From positions 1-64,000 of the forward strand of contig JAUGWO010000200.1 of assembly GCA_049724395.1 (NCBI GenBank): a DNA stretch of 64,000 nucleotides, written 5' to 3'. This document shows, piece after piece, positions 1 to 11,385 of the stretch. Source of the DNA: Spongospora subterranea f. sp. subterranea. Lineage: Eukaryota > Endomyxa: Phytomyxea > Phytomyxea > Plasmodiophorida. Position numbers and translations under genes: made by a program. The notes beneath the pieces were generated by a model. It did no database searches and had not been told where the DNA came from. It saw nothing but the letters and a program-made list of their open reading frames with translations. Each line of letters starts with the position of its first letter. Within the stretch, counting starts at the first letter, position 1.

Positions 1-157
1 ATGTTCTGAGTATTGTCATGCACTGTGGCCATGCATGTTCTTGAGTATTGTCGTGCACTGTGGCCATGCATTTTCTCCGAGTGTTGTGGTGCACTGTGGC
101 CATGCATTTTCTACCGAGTGTTGTCGTGCACTGTGGCCATGCATTTCTACCAGTGAA
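1..157. repeat. Tandem repeat, 36-bp unit, about four copies
   Basis: Four consecutive units share the core TGCACTGTGGCCATGCAT, each preceded by GAGTRTTGT and followed by a TTCTACC-like tail. The array begins at or before the window edge. Open frames here on the plus strand simply read through the repeat and are not believable genes. It is a minisatellite of unknown origin. Confidence 0.85.
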
Positions 158-1213
158 TTGTTATCTTGCCAGTCAAATAAAGAATACTTCTATCGATCCG
201 ATTTCCTCTTGTCTTCATCCTTTTCTTCATCTTATTTCTCTTCTTCTTCTTCCGCTCTCGGCATTAGTGACCACTGTCCTTTTTAGGATTTCTTCCGATA
301 ATCTCCGTTCTTCGTTTTATTCTGTTTTTCAGGAGCTGGCCGGAACTGTCGTTGCCGCTCCGCCGCCCAACTTACCTCCTACGCCGTCCCTGAGCGTCAT
401 CGGTCTTCTAAACAATTATGACGCGTACGTCGGCAGTATTTTCCGCTTTCAATGTCGGGCGTGATACTGCCAGTTACCCCCCGACCGATTCGTAAGTTGA
501 TTGACCGAATGTTATTGGCTACCATCGTTCAGTTTGAAATCCGAGATGTCGCCGGCATTTCCGTCGCCAACGCGACCGACGAAAGACTTTGGACTTCTGC
601 GTGAGCGTTCGGACGAAACGAAATCGCTGTTGGAAAGACGACCAACCTGATATCTACCAGTGGTTAACGTACACTGGACAGCTATACAAGAGGTGGCAGC
701 TTTAGCGAAGACTCGTCCAAATGGCACTTAAGAAAATTGAAAATCTCCGTCCGTCGATTCAGATTATTTTCGTTTGCTTGATTTGGATTCCAGATTCGGA
801 GCATTTTCTGAAATTACGTCTATCCATTATTGCTCACTGTGCATATGCTGGCCATCGAGCTGTAAAATCGACATTATTCGCTGAAACTAAATCCTCTTCA
901 TTTGGCGAGTTCGCAGCAAGTACAGGTGTCACATCCATGCTGATGTTCTATCACATAGAGGTCTGACAGTAAAAGCTAGCCAAACTTAATGAGGTTTCGG
1001 CAAGGAATATTGCCATTTCTTTTCCATCCGAGCTATCGTGAAATGGTGCAGAGTATCATTTGTTTGGTTAATGTGTTGAGGTAAAATTTTGCCATCGCAT
1101 TTTGGTTAGTGGTTTCCCATGCTGATCCAGAATCGAAAGAATTACGATTATTTCAACTATTCAAGACGTTATTGATAAAAACAACTACCATGGACTTATT
1201 AGTCTGTATTGAA
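158..1213. other. Intergenic stretch with no supported gene
   Basis: A pyrimidine-rich tract lies at about 190-265. Beyond it I see only short unrelated open frames with no recognisable motif, signal peptide or splice pattern. Confidence 0.5.
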
Positions 1214-4091
1214 TCAGGGAAAATTATAGAGAGAAATCCCCTCTTGAGGAAGAGTCATTTTTTGCCGGCTAACTTGAGAAATAGCCCTGAATCTCCGACG
1301 TATTGGCTTGGCGATCTCAGTGATTTGAGGAATATTATCGACTTTCAAAGAGTCAAGTAAGCGTTGGAGCTGGTCTGTGGCTTTATCAGGAAAGAATTTA
1401 TCTTGGCGTCTTCTTATAATTTTGTATAGAGAAAAACAAAATATAACAGATAACATTTTTCCTGCTTTGTCAGATTGTGATTCCTTCGAGTATATTATTT
1501 TTCCGGAACGCTTATCAGAAAGGAACCTGCGCATAATGACAGGGGCAACGTATTTAATGGCTTCGTCTTCCTCCATGCCGCATAGCGACAATAATACGAA
1601 ATCAGCTTGTAAACAGAGGTTCATAGAAAAGATCTGCACATAATAGCGACTTGTGGAGCGGATCACGTTGCCGATATGGAGCAATATTCGTCTGATTTCG
1701 GCAGCATGAACGGGATACTTTGTTGAGATAGCGTCGCTTTCATGTCGGTACAGCCAGCCATCTTTAGGATCGCCATGATCTGCAGTCTCATAGAAATCAA
1801 CTAATGAGTCCTTGATAAACAATATCAGCCGCTGGTACACCATTGGTTTTAGCGCGCTGACAGGTTCAGGACCCATGTTCAGGCCGAAACCTGATCCGGA
1901 ATCGGACAAGCACTTGCTAATCAGTATTCGGAGATCCTCGGCGGCTTCTAATGTGACCTTAGGAAAGAAAATCTGGTGAAAAATCGTGAATTGGGCATGA
2001 TCAACATGTGTTTCCGGATCATTAATCCTTTCAATTGAAGCAGCAAGACGTAGAAACTTTTTCTTCATGTCTTTTTCTGGTACAACATTGTTGGGGTTGG
2101 GGAACCGCCAAACCTGTCCATACTTTTTATATTTGGGGGGAAAATCTCTTCCAGTACGTTGAGTGGTGGTTGAACCCAGTGGTGCCGAATTATAACTCGG
2201 CAAACGGGAAGTGATAGAGGGCGACTCAGTGATCAACTGGGAATTTTGGGCAGCTGGGGAAATGGTTGAAGAGACAAAGTCTGGATAACGCTGATCAAAC
2301 TGCGCTTGATCCCGACTAGTATTGACTTGAGGAAAAGCCTTTCTGTTCCGACTAGTATTGGCTTGATCCTGACAAGTATTAGCTTGAGATATAGCCTTTC
2401 TTTCGGGATTTGTGTCGGCTTGACCCTGATTAGTATTGGCTTGAGGAATAGCCTTTGTCTCGGGACTAGTATCGGCTTGATCCTGACTAGTATTGGCTTG
2501 AGGAATAGCCTTTCTTTTGGGATTAGTATTGGCTTGAGGAATAGCCTTTCTTTTGGGACTAGTATTGGCTTGAGGAATAGCCTTTCTTTTGGGATTAGTA
2601 TTGGCTTGAGGAATAGCCTTTCTTTTGGGACTAGTATTGGCTTGAGGAATAGCCTTTCTTTTGGGATTAGTATTGGCTTGAGGAATAGCCTTTCTTTTGG
2701 GACTAGTATTGGCTTGAGGAATAGCCTTTCTTTTGGGACTAGAATTGGCTTGAGGAATAGCCTTTCTTTCGAGACTAGTATTGGCTTGATCCTGTCTAGA
2801 GTTCGCATTTGCTTGATCCCGAATAGCCATGGCTTGAGGAGTAGCCTTTGCCTTCCGTATACTTTTGGGTCCTGGTATAGGAATGTCTCTCCGAATAGGG
2901 TCTTGAGGATTCTCAGGGATTTGAGAAATAGTACTGACTTTCAAACATTCAAGTAAGCGTTGGAGCTCGTCTGTGGCTTCATTCACGATCCCGGATTGGC
3001 GCTTGTCAATAATACGGTAGAGAGAAAAACAAAACAAATCAGATAACATTTTTCCTGCTTCGTGAGATTGTGATTCCTTCGAGTAAATTATTTTTCCGGA
3101 AAGCTTATCAGACAAAAACCTGCGCAAAATAACCGGGGCAACGTATTAATGGCTTCGTCTTCCTCCATGCCGCATAGCGACAATAATACGAAATCAGCTT
3201 GTAAACAGAGGTTCATAGAAAAAATCTGCACATAATAGCGACATGTGGAACGGATCACGTTGCTGATATGGAGCAATATTCGCTTGATTTCGACAGCATG
3301 AACGGGATACTTTCTTGAGATAGCGTCACTTTCATGTCGGTACAGCCAGCCATCTTTAGGATCGCCCTGATCTGCAGCCTTCCTCAAATCAGCTAATGGG
3401 GGAAGTTTTTCCTTGAGATACACAATATCAGCCGTTGGTACACAGTTGGTTTTGTTAGCGCGATGACAGGTTCAGAACCCATGTTCAGGCCGAAACCTGA
3501 TCCGGAATCGAGCAAGCATTTGCTAATCAATATTCGGAGATCCTCGGCGGCTTCTGATGTGACCTTAGGAAAGACAATGTGGTGAAAATTCGTGAATTGG
3601 GCATGATCAACATGTTTTTCCACATCATTGATGCTTTCAACTGAATCAGCAAGATGTAGAAATTTTTCTTTGATGTCTTTTTCTGGTACAACATCGTTGG
3701 GGTTGGGGAACAGCCAAACGTTGCCATACTTTTTATATTTGGGGGGAAAATAATTTCTTGAAATATATTGAGTGGTGATCGTACTTAGTGGTGCCGAATT
3801 ATAACTCGACAAACGGGAAGCGATAGAGGGCGACCCAGTGGTCAACTGGGAATTTTGGGCAGCTGGGGGAATGGTTGGGGGGACAAAGTCTGGACAACGC
3901 TGATGAAACTGCGTTCCCATCCTGAGCAGTTCGACGATGTCCGAAAAACTTTCATCTAGGAAGGATTTTGTGATGGCATTGGAGAAGGGTGACGAATCTT
4001 CTGATGATTGCGTGATGAAAGGGGGTGCATCGTCAAAAGCCGATATGCTCCAAATTAACTCAATGGCTAGTATTACCCGAAAATAGATCAT
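1214..4091 (-). CDS. Secreted protein with two homologous halves flanking a 12-residue repeat
   Basis: I do not recognise the family. The chosen start (ATG at 4091) gives a signal peptide, MIYFRVILAIELIWSISA. Half 1 (about 3100-3900) and half 2 (about 1290-2290) are clearly homologous; both carry PPKYKKYG, then NPNxVVPEKD, VDHAQFT, DSGSGFGLNMG, GDPKDGWLYRHESDA and FVLLSLCGMEEDEAI. The tail of each half (RRFLSDK.SGKIIYSKESQS) precedes, respectively, the repeat region and the C terminus. Between the halves is a Lys/Pro/Gln/Asn-rich repeat. Half 1 needs two small corrections to stay in frame with the rest: a TC dinucleotide too many near 3415, and one A too few in the run near 3145 compared with half 2. 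Whether these are errors or real damage is open. Low-complexity repeats plus secretion would suit a surface or host-interaction protein, but that is inference. Confidence 0.55.
2306..2800 (-). repeat. Coding minisatellite, 36-bp unit (RKAIPQANTSPK)
   Basis: About nine near-perfect 36-bp units lie at about 2500-2790, followed towards 2306 by degenerate units (QANTNQGQAD and similar). Exact units alternate between GGGACTAG and GGGATTAG, giving alternating TSPK and TNPK. The array therefore also has a 72-bp higher-order period. The length is a multiple of three, so copy-number change keeps the frame open. Confidence 0.85.
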
Positions 4092-4570
4092 GACGACGGA
4101 GGGACAAGTGGTCGGTGGGTCCCTCAACAATTGATCGATGGCCTAATCAGGAACCCAGTGCCCCGCGAAACTTAAAACTGCGAAACTGGATTCTTTCGCG
4201 GAGTCCGGGTTGCGAGCACCCTAAAATGTGCGTACAGCAACCATGTTTGAGGTCATGACCAACCACATATAGGATTATGAACAACCAAGAATTGGGTTAT
4301 GAACACCCAAACCAGAATATGCGTAAAGTTAGGTCCCGACCACTGTTATTTCTGGGCAACCCAACCTCTTATGAGTTCTACACAACCTGAAATTGGATCA
4401 CCAACGACCAGAATAGGGTCATCGACACCTAATGTCAAGGTTTACTGCTTTTCCAATCGTTTTGCACACCTTCGTATTATTCATTACCGAACATTGTCGA
4501 AACGGGAATGTTGTGAAACGAATTCGGACAAGAAGGTCATGTTAACACTACTGATGTTGTGCTAGCGAAA

Positions 4571-5150
4571 CACCCATTGGTTGGCTGATTGTCCTTGAAC
4601 AACAGCAATGCTCCTGTCAATATTTCTCCAAGTTTGGGATATGCGTCCATGTTATCCATGCGTGCCAGCATGCGGGAAGACCAATACCTGAAATGCCAGC
4701 ACCCGTGCAGCGTCTAGTTAACCGGTCTGCGAACGTTCGCAGATACCGAACATCGTCGAAAAGGGAATAATAATTTATAAATTTTAAGGATATTTAGCAC
4801 ATATTTTATTTATATGTATCAATCAAGCTCGAGGGCCGGGCCCGCCAATCTGCCCCTCCCTGGACCAGCGGCTCGACCAGGACGAAGGCGGTGACCAATT
4901 GGTGCTCTTCCGGGAACGGGATTACCCCGACCTCGTCCTCGACCATTGATATTTCTGTGAACGCGACCGCGGTGTCGTCTGCGAACGTTCGCAGACCGGT
5001 TAACTAGACGCTGCACGGGTGCTGGCATTCCAGGTATTTGTCTTCCCGCATGCTGGCACGCATGGATAACATGGACGCATATCCCAAACTTGGAAAAATA
5101 TTGACAGGAGCATTGCTGTTGTTCAAGGACAATCAGCCAACCAATGGGTG
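4571..5150. repeat. Inverted duplication of the SWIM-encoding end of the MULE transposase
   Basis: 4571-4742 is a near-perfect reverse complement of 4979-5150, with arms of 172 bp and a spacer of about 236 bp. The arm duplicates the part of the transposase gene coding for the CxCxxF...CxHxxH SWIM zinc finger. Both arms end at the short palindrome TGCGAACGTTCGCA. The copy at 5 kb is in the gene; the copy at 4.6 kb lies downstream of its stop, so a read-through transcript would fold back on itself. Confidence 0.9.
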
Positions 5151-7071
5151 GCATGTGTAGCCGTTCCATCCGAAGATAATTATGATTAATAATATCTTTG
5201 TGGACAACGTGAAAGTCACAATCATCCTGAACTCCGTTGTTATCGATCACCGGATGCTCAGCTTGGATTACTAAGACCTCTTCTGCGTTAACTGAACGTG
5301 CATTCAGCAAACCGCTTGCTTTAAACTTATTATAGCGTTGAATGAGACGTTCTGATGCCAAAGGGATGACGTTGAAGGTACGGACGCATTCACTCTCCGA
5401 TTCTATCAACTTGGCGAGTTCATCAATTAAAGGACAAATATGCAATCGGCGACGACCCAGACACTATTCATATATTAATGGAAGAAACTAATTTGAGGCT
5501 TTGGTACGGGTTACCTCTTTAATTCGGGCATTGAAACCTTCATTGGGATTATTTGTCGTTGCCCGTCCTTGCTCGGTCCAGTGAATAGACCACTTCGAAA
5601 ACCGTTCTGTCAGCCATTGATCCTCAAAATATGCAGCAAACCGCTGGACTGCAGGAGAACTGGTATCACTGCACCAGCGAGCTAGAATCGTGTCGGAGGT
5701 TTGAATGAATTCAAACTCACTGGCGGCCAAATGCATGGAGTAGATATCATGTGAGATGACTTTCCATTCTGGGTAACGAATACCATCTCGGCGATCCCAG
5801 CACTGATTGGAACAGTGTTAATTGAGAAGGGTGATAAGATATCAAAGTCTTACATTCTTCAGCACATGAAAGAAGCACATTAGGTACGTGCAATCAGGCA
5901 AGACACTGTTGAGCGCGTTATATTGAGCAGCGTCAGCGTCACCCATCAAGAAATCTGGACTGAAGTCGAAATTGTAATGCTCGTCAAAGAGTGTTTTGAT
6001 GCATTGAAGAACATATTCACAATCGGCTTGTCGCCTTTGGGAGCAGAGACTTAAAGCTAGCAAATGAAATTTGCCGGAAATATCCGAGTATCCAACAACA
6101 AACAGTGGGTACGCATTCCTGTTCGTTTTGAATGTCGTATCAATGTGGCAAATAACCTTGATCTCCGGGTGCCGTTCATTCACCATAACAAAGGCACCGA
6201 GTAGACCTTTACATGTCAGACCTGCCAAGATTCTATCAATATCCAGTGTTTAATCCAAAGAGCTAACCTAACATATCCGAAACGGGTCTGCATCTGACCC
6301 AACGCCAATTGAGATTAGACCTTCGCGCTCACCATAGCCGAACGCAAAAGGCTGGTCATCATTCAGAGTATCCCAGTTGTCAGCGATTTTAAGGCTGACA
6401 ATTTTTGCTAGAACCACATCAGTAGTGTTCGTATGGCCTTCTTGTAACCGAATCCTTTTCACAACATTCTGTATTTGTTGCAAACTTGGCATCGGTACCC
6501 TCTCAATTTCCCCAAACTCCAGGGCCCTGCAGCACCTGGTAAGATGCTTTTGTAATAACTTCGGCGTCCGTCTGGGATCGTCGTGCAGAAGTGAAGCGAT
6601 TTTTCTTTTCATAGGCGTTGTAACCTGAAACTCAACTTAATAAACACCAGTTCAACGACAACTCCAATGAATCCGATTGCCTTAGGCTTGCACGGGGAGC
6701 GAGCATCATTTTCCTCCATTTTCGGCAAGGTGAAGCCCTTGCTGAAAGATTTCCGACGTTCCATCTATCTGGCATGTGCTGATCGCATATTTTACCCCAC
6801 AGAACATGTTATCTTGGTCGACGATTTCGGCAAAGCAACGTGACGATGTACATCGCGCGTACCTTTTTCGCATTGTGTGCAAGTCGACTAACCGTAGATC
6901 GTCAGTTTCTTCGTGGACGAAATTACATTTCACCAGGTCGGATTTGAAAATACTATGCGATGCCATGCCTTTTTTAACTGCTTTCAACGCAGATGCGTCT
7001 GGAATGCCGATCTCTACAGCAAACCAATCATTGCCATTGTCAGAGACGGATTCACTAGTAGAGTCAGCCAT
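4819..7071 (-). CDS. MULE transposase (DDE, SWIM zinc finger)
   Basis: It should cut and join the ends of the surrounding element. Read on the minus strand, a start at 7071 opens a MuDR-type N-terminal region (to about 6706). A helical DNA-binding-like block (6612-6268) and the MULE catalytic core (6228-5842) follow. The core contains CHIDTTFKTNRNAYPLFVV (first Asp) and LMGDADAAQYNAL (second Asp). The third acidic residue should lie in the exon at 5803-5488, which has the NNPNEGFNARIKE motif. The last exon (5445-4819) carries a SWIM finger, CSCQYFSKFGICVHVIHAC, and an Arg/Gly-rich tail (RGRGRGNPVPGR). Segments are separated by short GT-AG introns, for example about 5803-5851. The first junction is unclear to me. 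The core motifs look undamaged, so it could be a recently active copy. Confidence 0.7.
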
Positions 7072-7299
7072 AATCTGATTGCGGGGTTGTTGGTGAACCT
7101 ATCTTGGTTGTAGGCAATCCCACTCTTGGGTGTTTCTGATCCAGTATTGGGGTGGCCGTCAACTCCTTGGCGCACTTTTTCATTTGGGTGCCGAAGACCC
7201 AATTCCAGGTTGGTGATAATCCATACTGTGGTGGTTAAAACCCTACCGTGGGTGTAATATACCAAAATTAGGGTGGCCAGTTCTTTTTCTCTCTTTCGC

Positions 7300-7680
7300 G
7301 CTTATCCTTGCCTATTGGTGCAGATTCTGTTGTCTATGTCGACACTGCTTTTCTTTACGGAGAATTGAAAGAAGAGATCTACCTGGAGCAATCGGAATCG
7401 TTCGCAGTGTAAGAGAATGACGAGATGGTATGCAAAAGCCATATATGGCTTTCTTTAACTTGCATACCATCCCATTGCTCTCTTCCATCTTGTATCGTTC
7501 AACGGCATAGTTGGTGTTGCTGGCACTTTTTCATTTGTCAAAGCACAGCCGGCATACTCGTCCATGTACAGTGCCGGCTCCCAGGTGATTCGCTTTTGGG
7601 ACATGACGTCTTAAACTTTGCTCGCCACAGCATCCTCCTCAGCCGGCGTTAGACCCTTCATGCGCGTTGGCGATTGTTTG
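7300..7680. mobile_element. Ty1/copia-like pol fragments (fossil), head-to-head
   Basis: The plus strand at about 7335-7400 encodes VDTAFLYGELKEEIYLEQ, the hallmark of copia reverse transcriptase. The minus strand from about 7680 down to 7440 carries related pol sequence running towards it. The junction is a short palindrome at 7421-7474 (GATGGTATGCAA ... TTGCATACCATC). Only small parts of the element remain, so this is a broken fossil. Confidence 0.65.
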
Positions 7681-7708
7681 AGTTGTCGTCTCCTGACGTC
7701 GTGCGGCC

Positions 7709-7765
7709 CAATTCACTTCCCTGAAACCAATTCACTTCCCTAACAACAATTCACTTCCCTAACAC
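7709..7765. repeat. Short tandem repeat, 19 bp x3
   Basis: Three units of CAATTCACTTCCCTAACAM lie directly upstream of the KDZ-like element. Confidence 0.8.
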
Positions 7766-7789
7766 CAATCAAGATGGTGACGACGTCAT

Positions 7790-9040
7790 TTTGCGCTGCA
7801 CGGCAGTGCAGATGGATCTTCCCTGCCGAAAGAAAGTTGGCGAGAGGCAATCCCTGCAACTAGCTCGGACGAACGATAATAGGACGGCGTATCGACGCGA
7901 TCCTCGAGGCTCGACATGAGGCGAGCCCAGACCAACCATCCCAGATCCGGTCATCGACCGTGACCCAGGTTCCGGTCCAGGCTTCGGCGGTTGAACCAAG
8001 CCCCAGCGCGGGTGACGACGCCGCCTCAGATGACGACGAGTCGCTGTCCGATCCTGCGAAGTCGGTGGGTATGGTCCAAGCAATCAGGAGGTACACCGAC
8101 TACAATACCGCATACCTGTTAAACCTAGCTTACGATTTGGTCATCTTCGCGGACCGTTTGACGTCACTGGAGCGCGAACGCGAGGAGCGCCAACAGCAGT
8201 CGAGGACATTCTCGATATCTCTTGATGTCATCATGGCAAAGCTTGAGACGCTGGAAGGCAGCAACTAAAAACATGACAAGTCGTGGGGCATCAGCAAATC
8301 GATTTCCGCCAATGATGCCAGGAAAGAGGAAACAGAACTACAGACCGCAAGAAAAGCTGGCAAACTTATTTCCCGTTTTGGACCCGCGTACACACCTGAC
8401 GTTCTTGTGTTGGTTTGGCCATGCGGCGTTATCATCACTCTCCAACCGATATTCACAACAGAGGCCTTCGAAGACGTTGCTCTGTTTGTGGAGAATAGTC
8501 TGAAAGAGTTTGATGTCACCGACCGGCCAGACGTCATGTTTTTTGACAATGCCTGTCGTCTCGGTCCATATTTGAGGCGACACGAGCACAATCAATGTGC
8601 CAATTGTGTTCGCTGGGTTGTGGACAGATTTCACATCTGCTGCCACAAACAATCCGATTGAAAATGACGTCGTCTCGGTCCATATTTGAGGCGACACGAG
8701 CACAACCAATGTGCCAATTGTGTTCGCTGGGTTGTGGACAGATTTCACATCTGCTGCCACAAACAATCCGACATGGCTTGTCAAGTTGAGTACTCGCAGG
8801 CTGCTGTTAAAATGGTGAACGACAATGGCAAACCAATGTTGCCTCGAGCATGTCTGAAACGACGAACAGTTGGCTGAGCGCGAGGTAGACAGCGTCACGT
8901 TCAACTTCATTTTGATGTCAATCGCGCTGAATCGCAACAAAGAACTCATCGACGGCATCGCCGCCAGAATGCGTTTGAAGTCGGAAAGAGCTAGGGTCGA
9001 AGCTAAATTGACGAAATTTCTGTCAGATTTGACAATATAG
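7790..9040 (+). mobile_element. Remnant of a KDZ-like transposase
   Basis: The plus strand encodes an N-terminal acidic piece (7960-8268). Next comes VMFFDNACRLGPYLRRHEHN and WVVDRFHICCHKQSD (8530-8660), which resemble the (Y/F)DxAC and VDRFHxxxHK motifs of Kyakuja-Dileera-Zisupton transposases. The end (about 8860-9040) reads EQLAEREVDSVTFNFILMSIALNRN, like the usual C-terminal EQ...F block. The pieces are in different frames and an internal segment is tandemly duplicated, so it is dead. The family assignment rests on short motifs and could be wrong. Confidence 0.45.
8552..8772 (+). repeat. Direct duplication of about 105 bp inside the KDZ-like remnant
   Basis: TCGTCTCGGTCCATATTTGA through CACAAACAATCCGA occurs at 8555-8659 and again at 8671-8771, nearly identical, separated by about 11 bp. 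It repeats the part coding for the VDRFH motif. Confidence 0.9.
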
Positions 9041-9650
9041 CACAATACCTGGGTCCGGGACCATACCCCACAAATTATTTGAATGAAGATCGCTTGTCGA
9101 TTGCTTTTAACCTTGGTACTGAGAGAGCCGTATGAATTCATCACCTCGATGTCCAAATTAAGGAAAAAAACGACGACGATATATCGCTTCTGCTAGTATT
9201 AGACGACGAAACATACTACCCAACCCATTATGGTTCACGCGGTGGGGGAGATGCAAAATTTCGCTGGGGTTCAATCTCGAATGAATTAAAATTGAATTTT
9301 ATGATGTAATGGGGCAAAAACGTACTCCCAGAAGATGGTTGAACAGTCAATATATCTTAACAAATAAGGTTATCCTTGCTCGCAAGTCTGTAGATCCATG
9401 AATTTAATAAATTACTAGTATTACAGGGCGTCATACTTGTCGAAAAAATCGGCGAAGTTTTGCAACATGACACACTTGCAGTAATCAGCACTCCCTCACC
9501 GCTTAAACCATAATTTAGGTGTTTAGCAAGCCACCTCGTGGCTTGTTTGATCCCAAAGGTTCCATGACCGAAACGTGCTTTCCGAGCGGAATAGTTTCGG
9601 CGCCGCCTTTGCTTGCCATAGCAATCCCCTCCACTTACAATCGTGATTAA
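9041..9650. other. Non-coding stretch
   Basis: No believable gene. An 8-bp-stem hairpin (CAAGCCACCTCGTGGCTTG, about 9525) is the only local structure I see. Confidence 0.4.
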
Positions 9651-10697
9651 TTGATTAGGAAGGTTTGCGATAGGGAATATTGGATGACGTTGTTCGATTG
9701 TAGGAAAGGGAATCAGAGCCCGGAAGCACGTGCCGCAAGCGTTGGTAGAATCAATGGTCTCTCTGGAATCTCACGGGGACGGTCGTTCGATGGGTTGCCG
9801 AACAGCGACGTTAAGGTTGCGAGAGAAGTACAATGTAAACGTGACACGTGACGCTGTCAATGAGGCCCAACGCGATCTCGATCCCGATGCAACCGCATCT
9901 CGTCGGAAAAGGCGTTTAACGCGTCCGGAGCATGAGGTCGCTGGTCCTAATGCCTTGTGGCACATCGACCAAAACGATAAATTGCGACAGTTCGGATTCG
10001 ATATACATGGTGCAATCGATGGATATTCTCGTAAACTGATGTGGTTGAGGATGGGATCCTCTAATCGCCTGCCAGAGCAAATCCTGGCGTACTACCTTTC
10101 TGCGGCTGAAAGTGTTGGGTGCATGCCAGCCCGTCAGCGAACAGATCGTGGCGCAGAGAACACAATCATTGCTGCCGTTCTGTGCCATTTTTATGGGCAG
10201 AGCGCTCATATCTTTGGCCGCTCAGTTGCCAGTTAGAGAATTGAATGTTGGTGGAACAAGATGAACTCAACGGGTTGGAGTGCGACGGAAACTACAACGT
10301 CGACGAAGATTACGAATATCGTTGCGCCATTTTCGTGTTCGGCGATCTTCTTGAAGAAACCCTTGACAAGATATTTGAGGAGTGGAATGCGCATAAGATG
10401 CGAAAAAGCAGTATTATTCCAGGAGGTGCCCCCGACTTTCTGTATGCGTATCCAGAACTGCACGGCGCTGTTCAATCGGGCAATGTCATCCCACCATTGC
10501 TTATGCAGTATTGTCACGCTGCGTTCCCGGGGTCAGACGCTGATATCGATGACCTATTCGGTGTCAAGATGGACCGTCCCGTTTTCAAAGCTGCTTTAGA
10601 ATTGCAGCAACTGCTCCCTGTCACTCCGAATGACATTTTGACTGCATACCTCTACCTACGAGAGATCCGAGAGGCGATTATTACACTGCTTCCGTAG
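9651..10697 (+). mobile_element. Integrase-core (rve, DDE) protein remnant
   Basis: The plus strand encodes a lone integrase-core protein of the type scattered through animals and fungi: LWHIDQNDKLRQFGFDIHGA (first Asp), IDGYSRKLMWL, RTDRGAENTII (second Asp). From about 10205 onward the downstream part is expected for the same proteins (RIExWW region, then IFEEWNAHKMRKSS and PGGAPDFLYAYPEL). It has no neighbouring reverse transcriptase. It may derive from a cut-and-paste element with a retroviral-type integrase (Ginger-like), but the parent family is not settled. It looks broken, with few breaks, and I treat it as a fossil. Confidence 0.5.
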
Positions 10698-11385
10698 TGG
10701 AAGAGCGATGATCAGCGAGTAGGTTGGTCTGATATGGTTCATAAAGAACCATGATGCTCTTCCCACTGTTGCACGCTCGGGTACTGTACAACTAGAACAC
10801 CTTCAGCGGACTCAATCAAGTTGTAATAAATGATACAACTACTATGCTCCGTATTTGCCATGATCTGAGCTTTCGAATTGACTGTTCAGTGGTTTGGTCA
10901 TGAGAAATCAGAATCCATCATTGGTTGACTGATTCCAGGAGTTTCTGGACCTATTGATGCCAATCTCGAAATAATTATACGTTCAGTCTTCTGGCTCCCC
11001 ATGCCACTTATGCAATCGACGTGATCACTTAGCTCAAACAAATGGTTTCCCTTGATTACAGTTGACGATCGCATAGTGAAGCTATGGGAAATCGCTTTTC
11101 GGTTGGTATTGCTGTTGTACGAAAATCTGCTCTCCAGCTGATTGGGCATTGCAATGACCGTATTCTTACGTTTGAGAACGTCGATTTGGAAATCGATAGA
11201 ATAAGACTTTACAATATGGTGCATAAATTTTGTGGTCAAGACTGGTTTGAATTACAAGCCCAGGTGTTGCGTTTTGGAGAACCTCAAATTGCCTCCGATG
11301 GCGATTTATGGCGACGAAGGAACCGCAGTTTTGAATGGGGACCGGCGTCACTTTGTGTCCGGATCAGGCTCATTTCACAAACATC
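10698..11385. other. Intergenic region upstream of the fasciclin gene
   Basis: Short frames only. No motif or repeat stands out. Confidence 0.4.

Larger units (their letters stand above)
4235..7270. mobile_element. MULE (Mutator-like) DNA transposon with long degenerate inverted ends
   Basis: The interior codes for a MULE transposase on the minus strand. The ends (about 4235-4445 and 7085-7270) are inverted relatives of each other. Both carry blocks of the form GGATTATnAnCAACCnnGAATTGGGT followed by CACCCAAA, repeated with variation about every 25-35 bp. Arrays of subterminal motifs in long inverted ends are typical of MULEs. I could not find an unambiguous 8-10 bp target duplication by eye, so the limits are approximate. 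Confidence 0.7.

Noticed and set aside
1-464. Overlapping plus-strand frames of 83 and 138 codons
   Set aside because: They consist mostly of the 36-bp repeat and a pyrimidine tract.
2233-2956. Long open frames on both strands across the 36-bp repeat (191 and 216 codons)
   Set aside because: They are forced open by the repeat; only the frame continuous with the conserved flanking halves is supported.
9520-9550. tRNA-like hairpin (CAAGCCACCTCGTGGCTTG)
   Set aside because: Only one 8-bp stem; no D or T arm, A box or B box in the expected positions.
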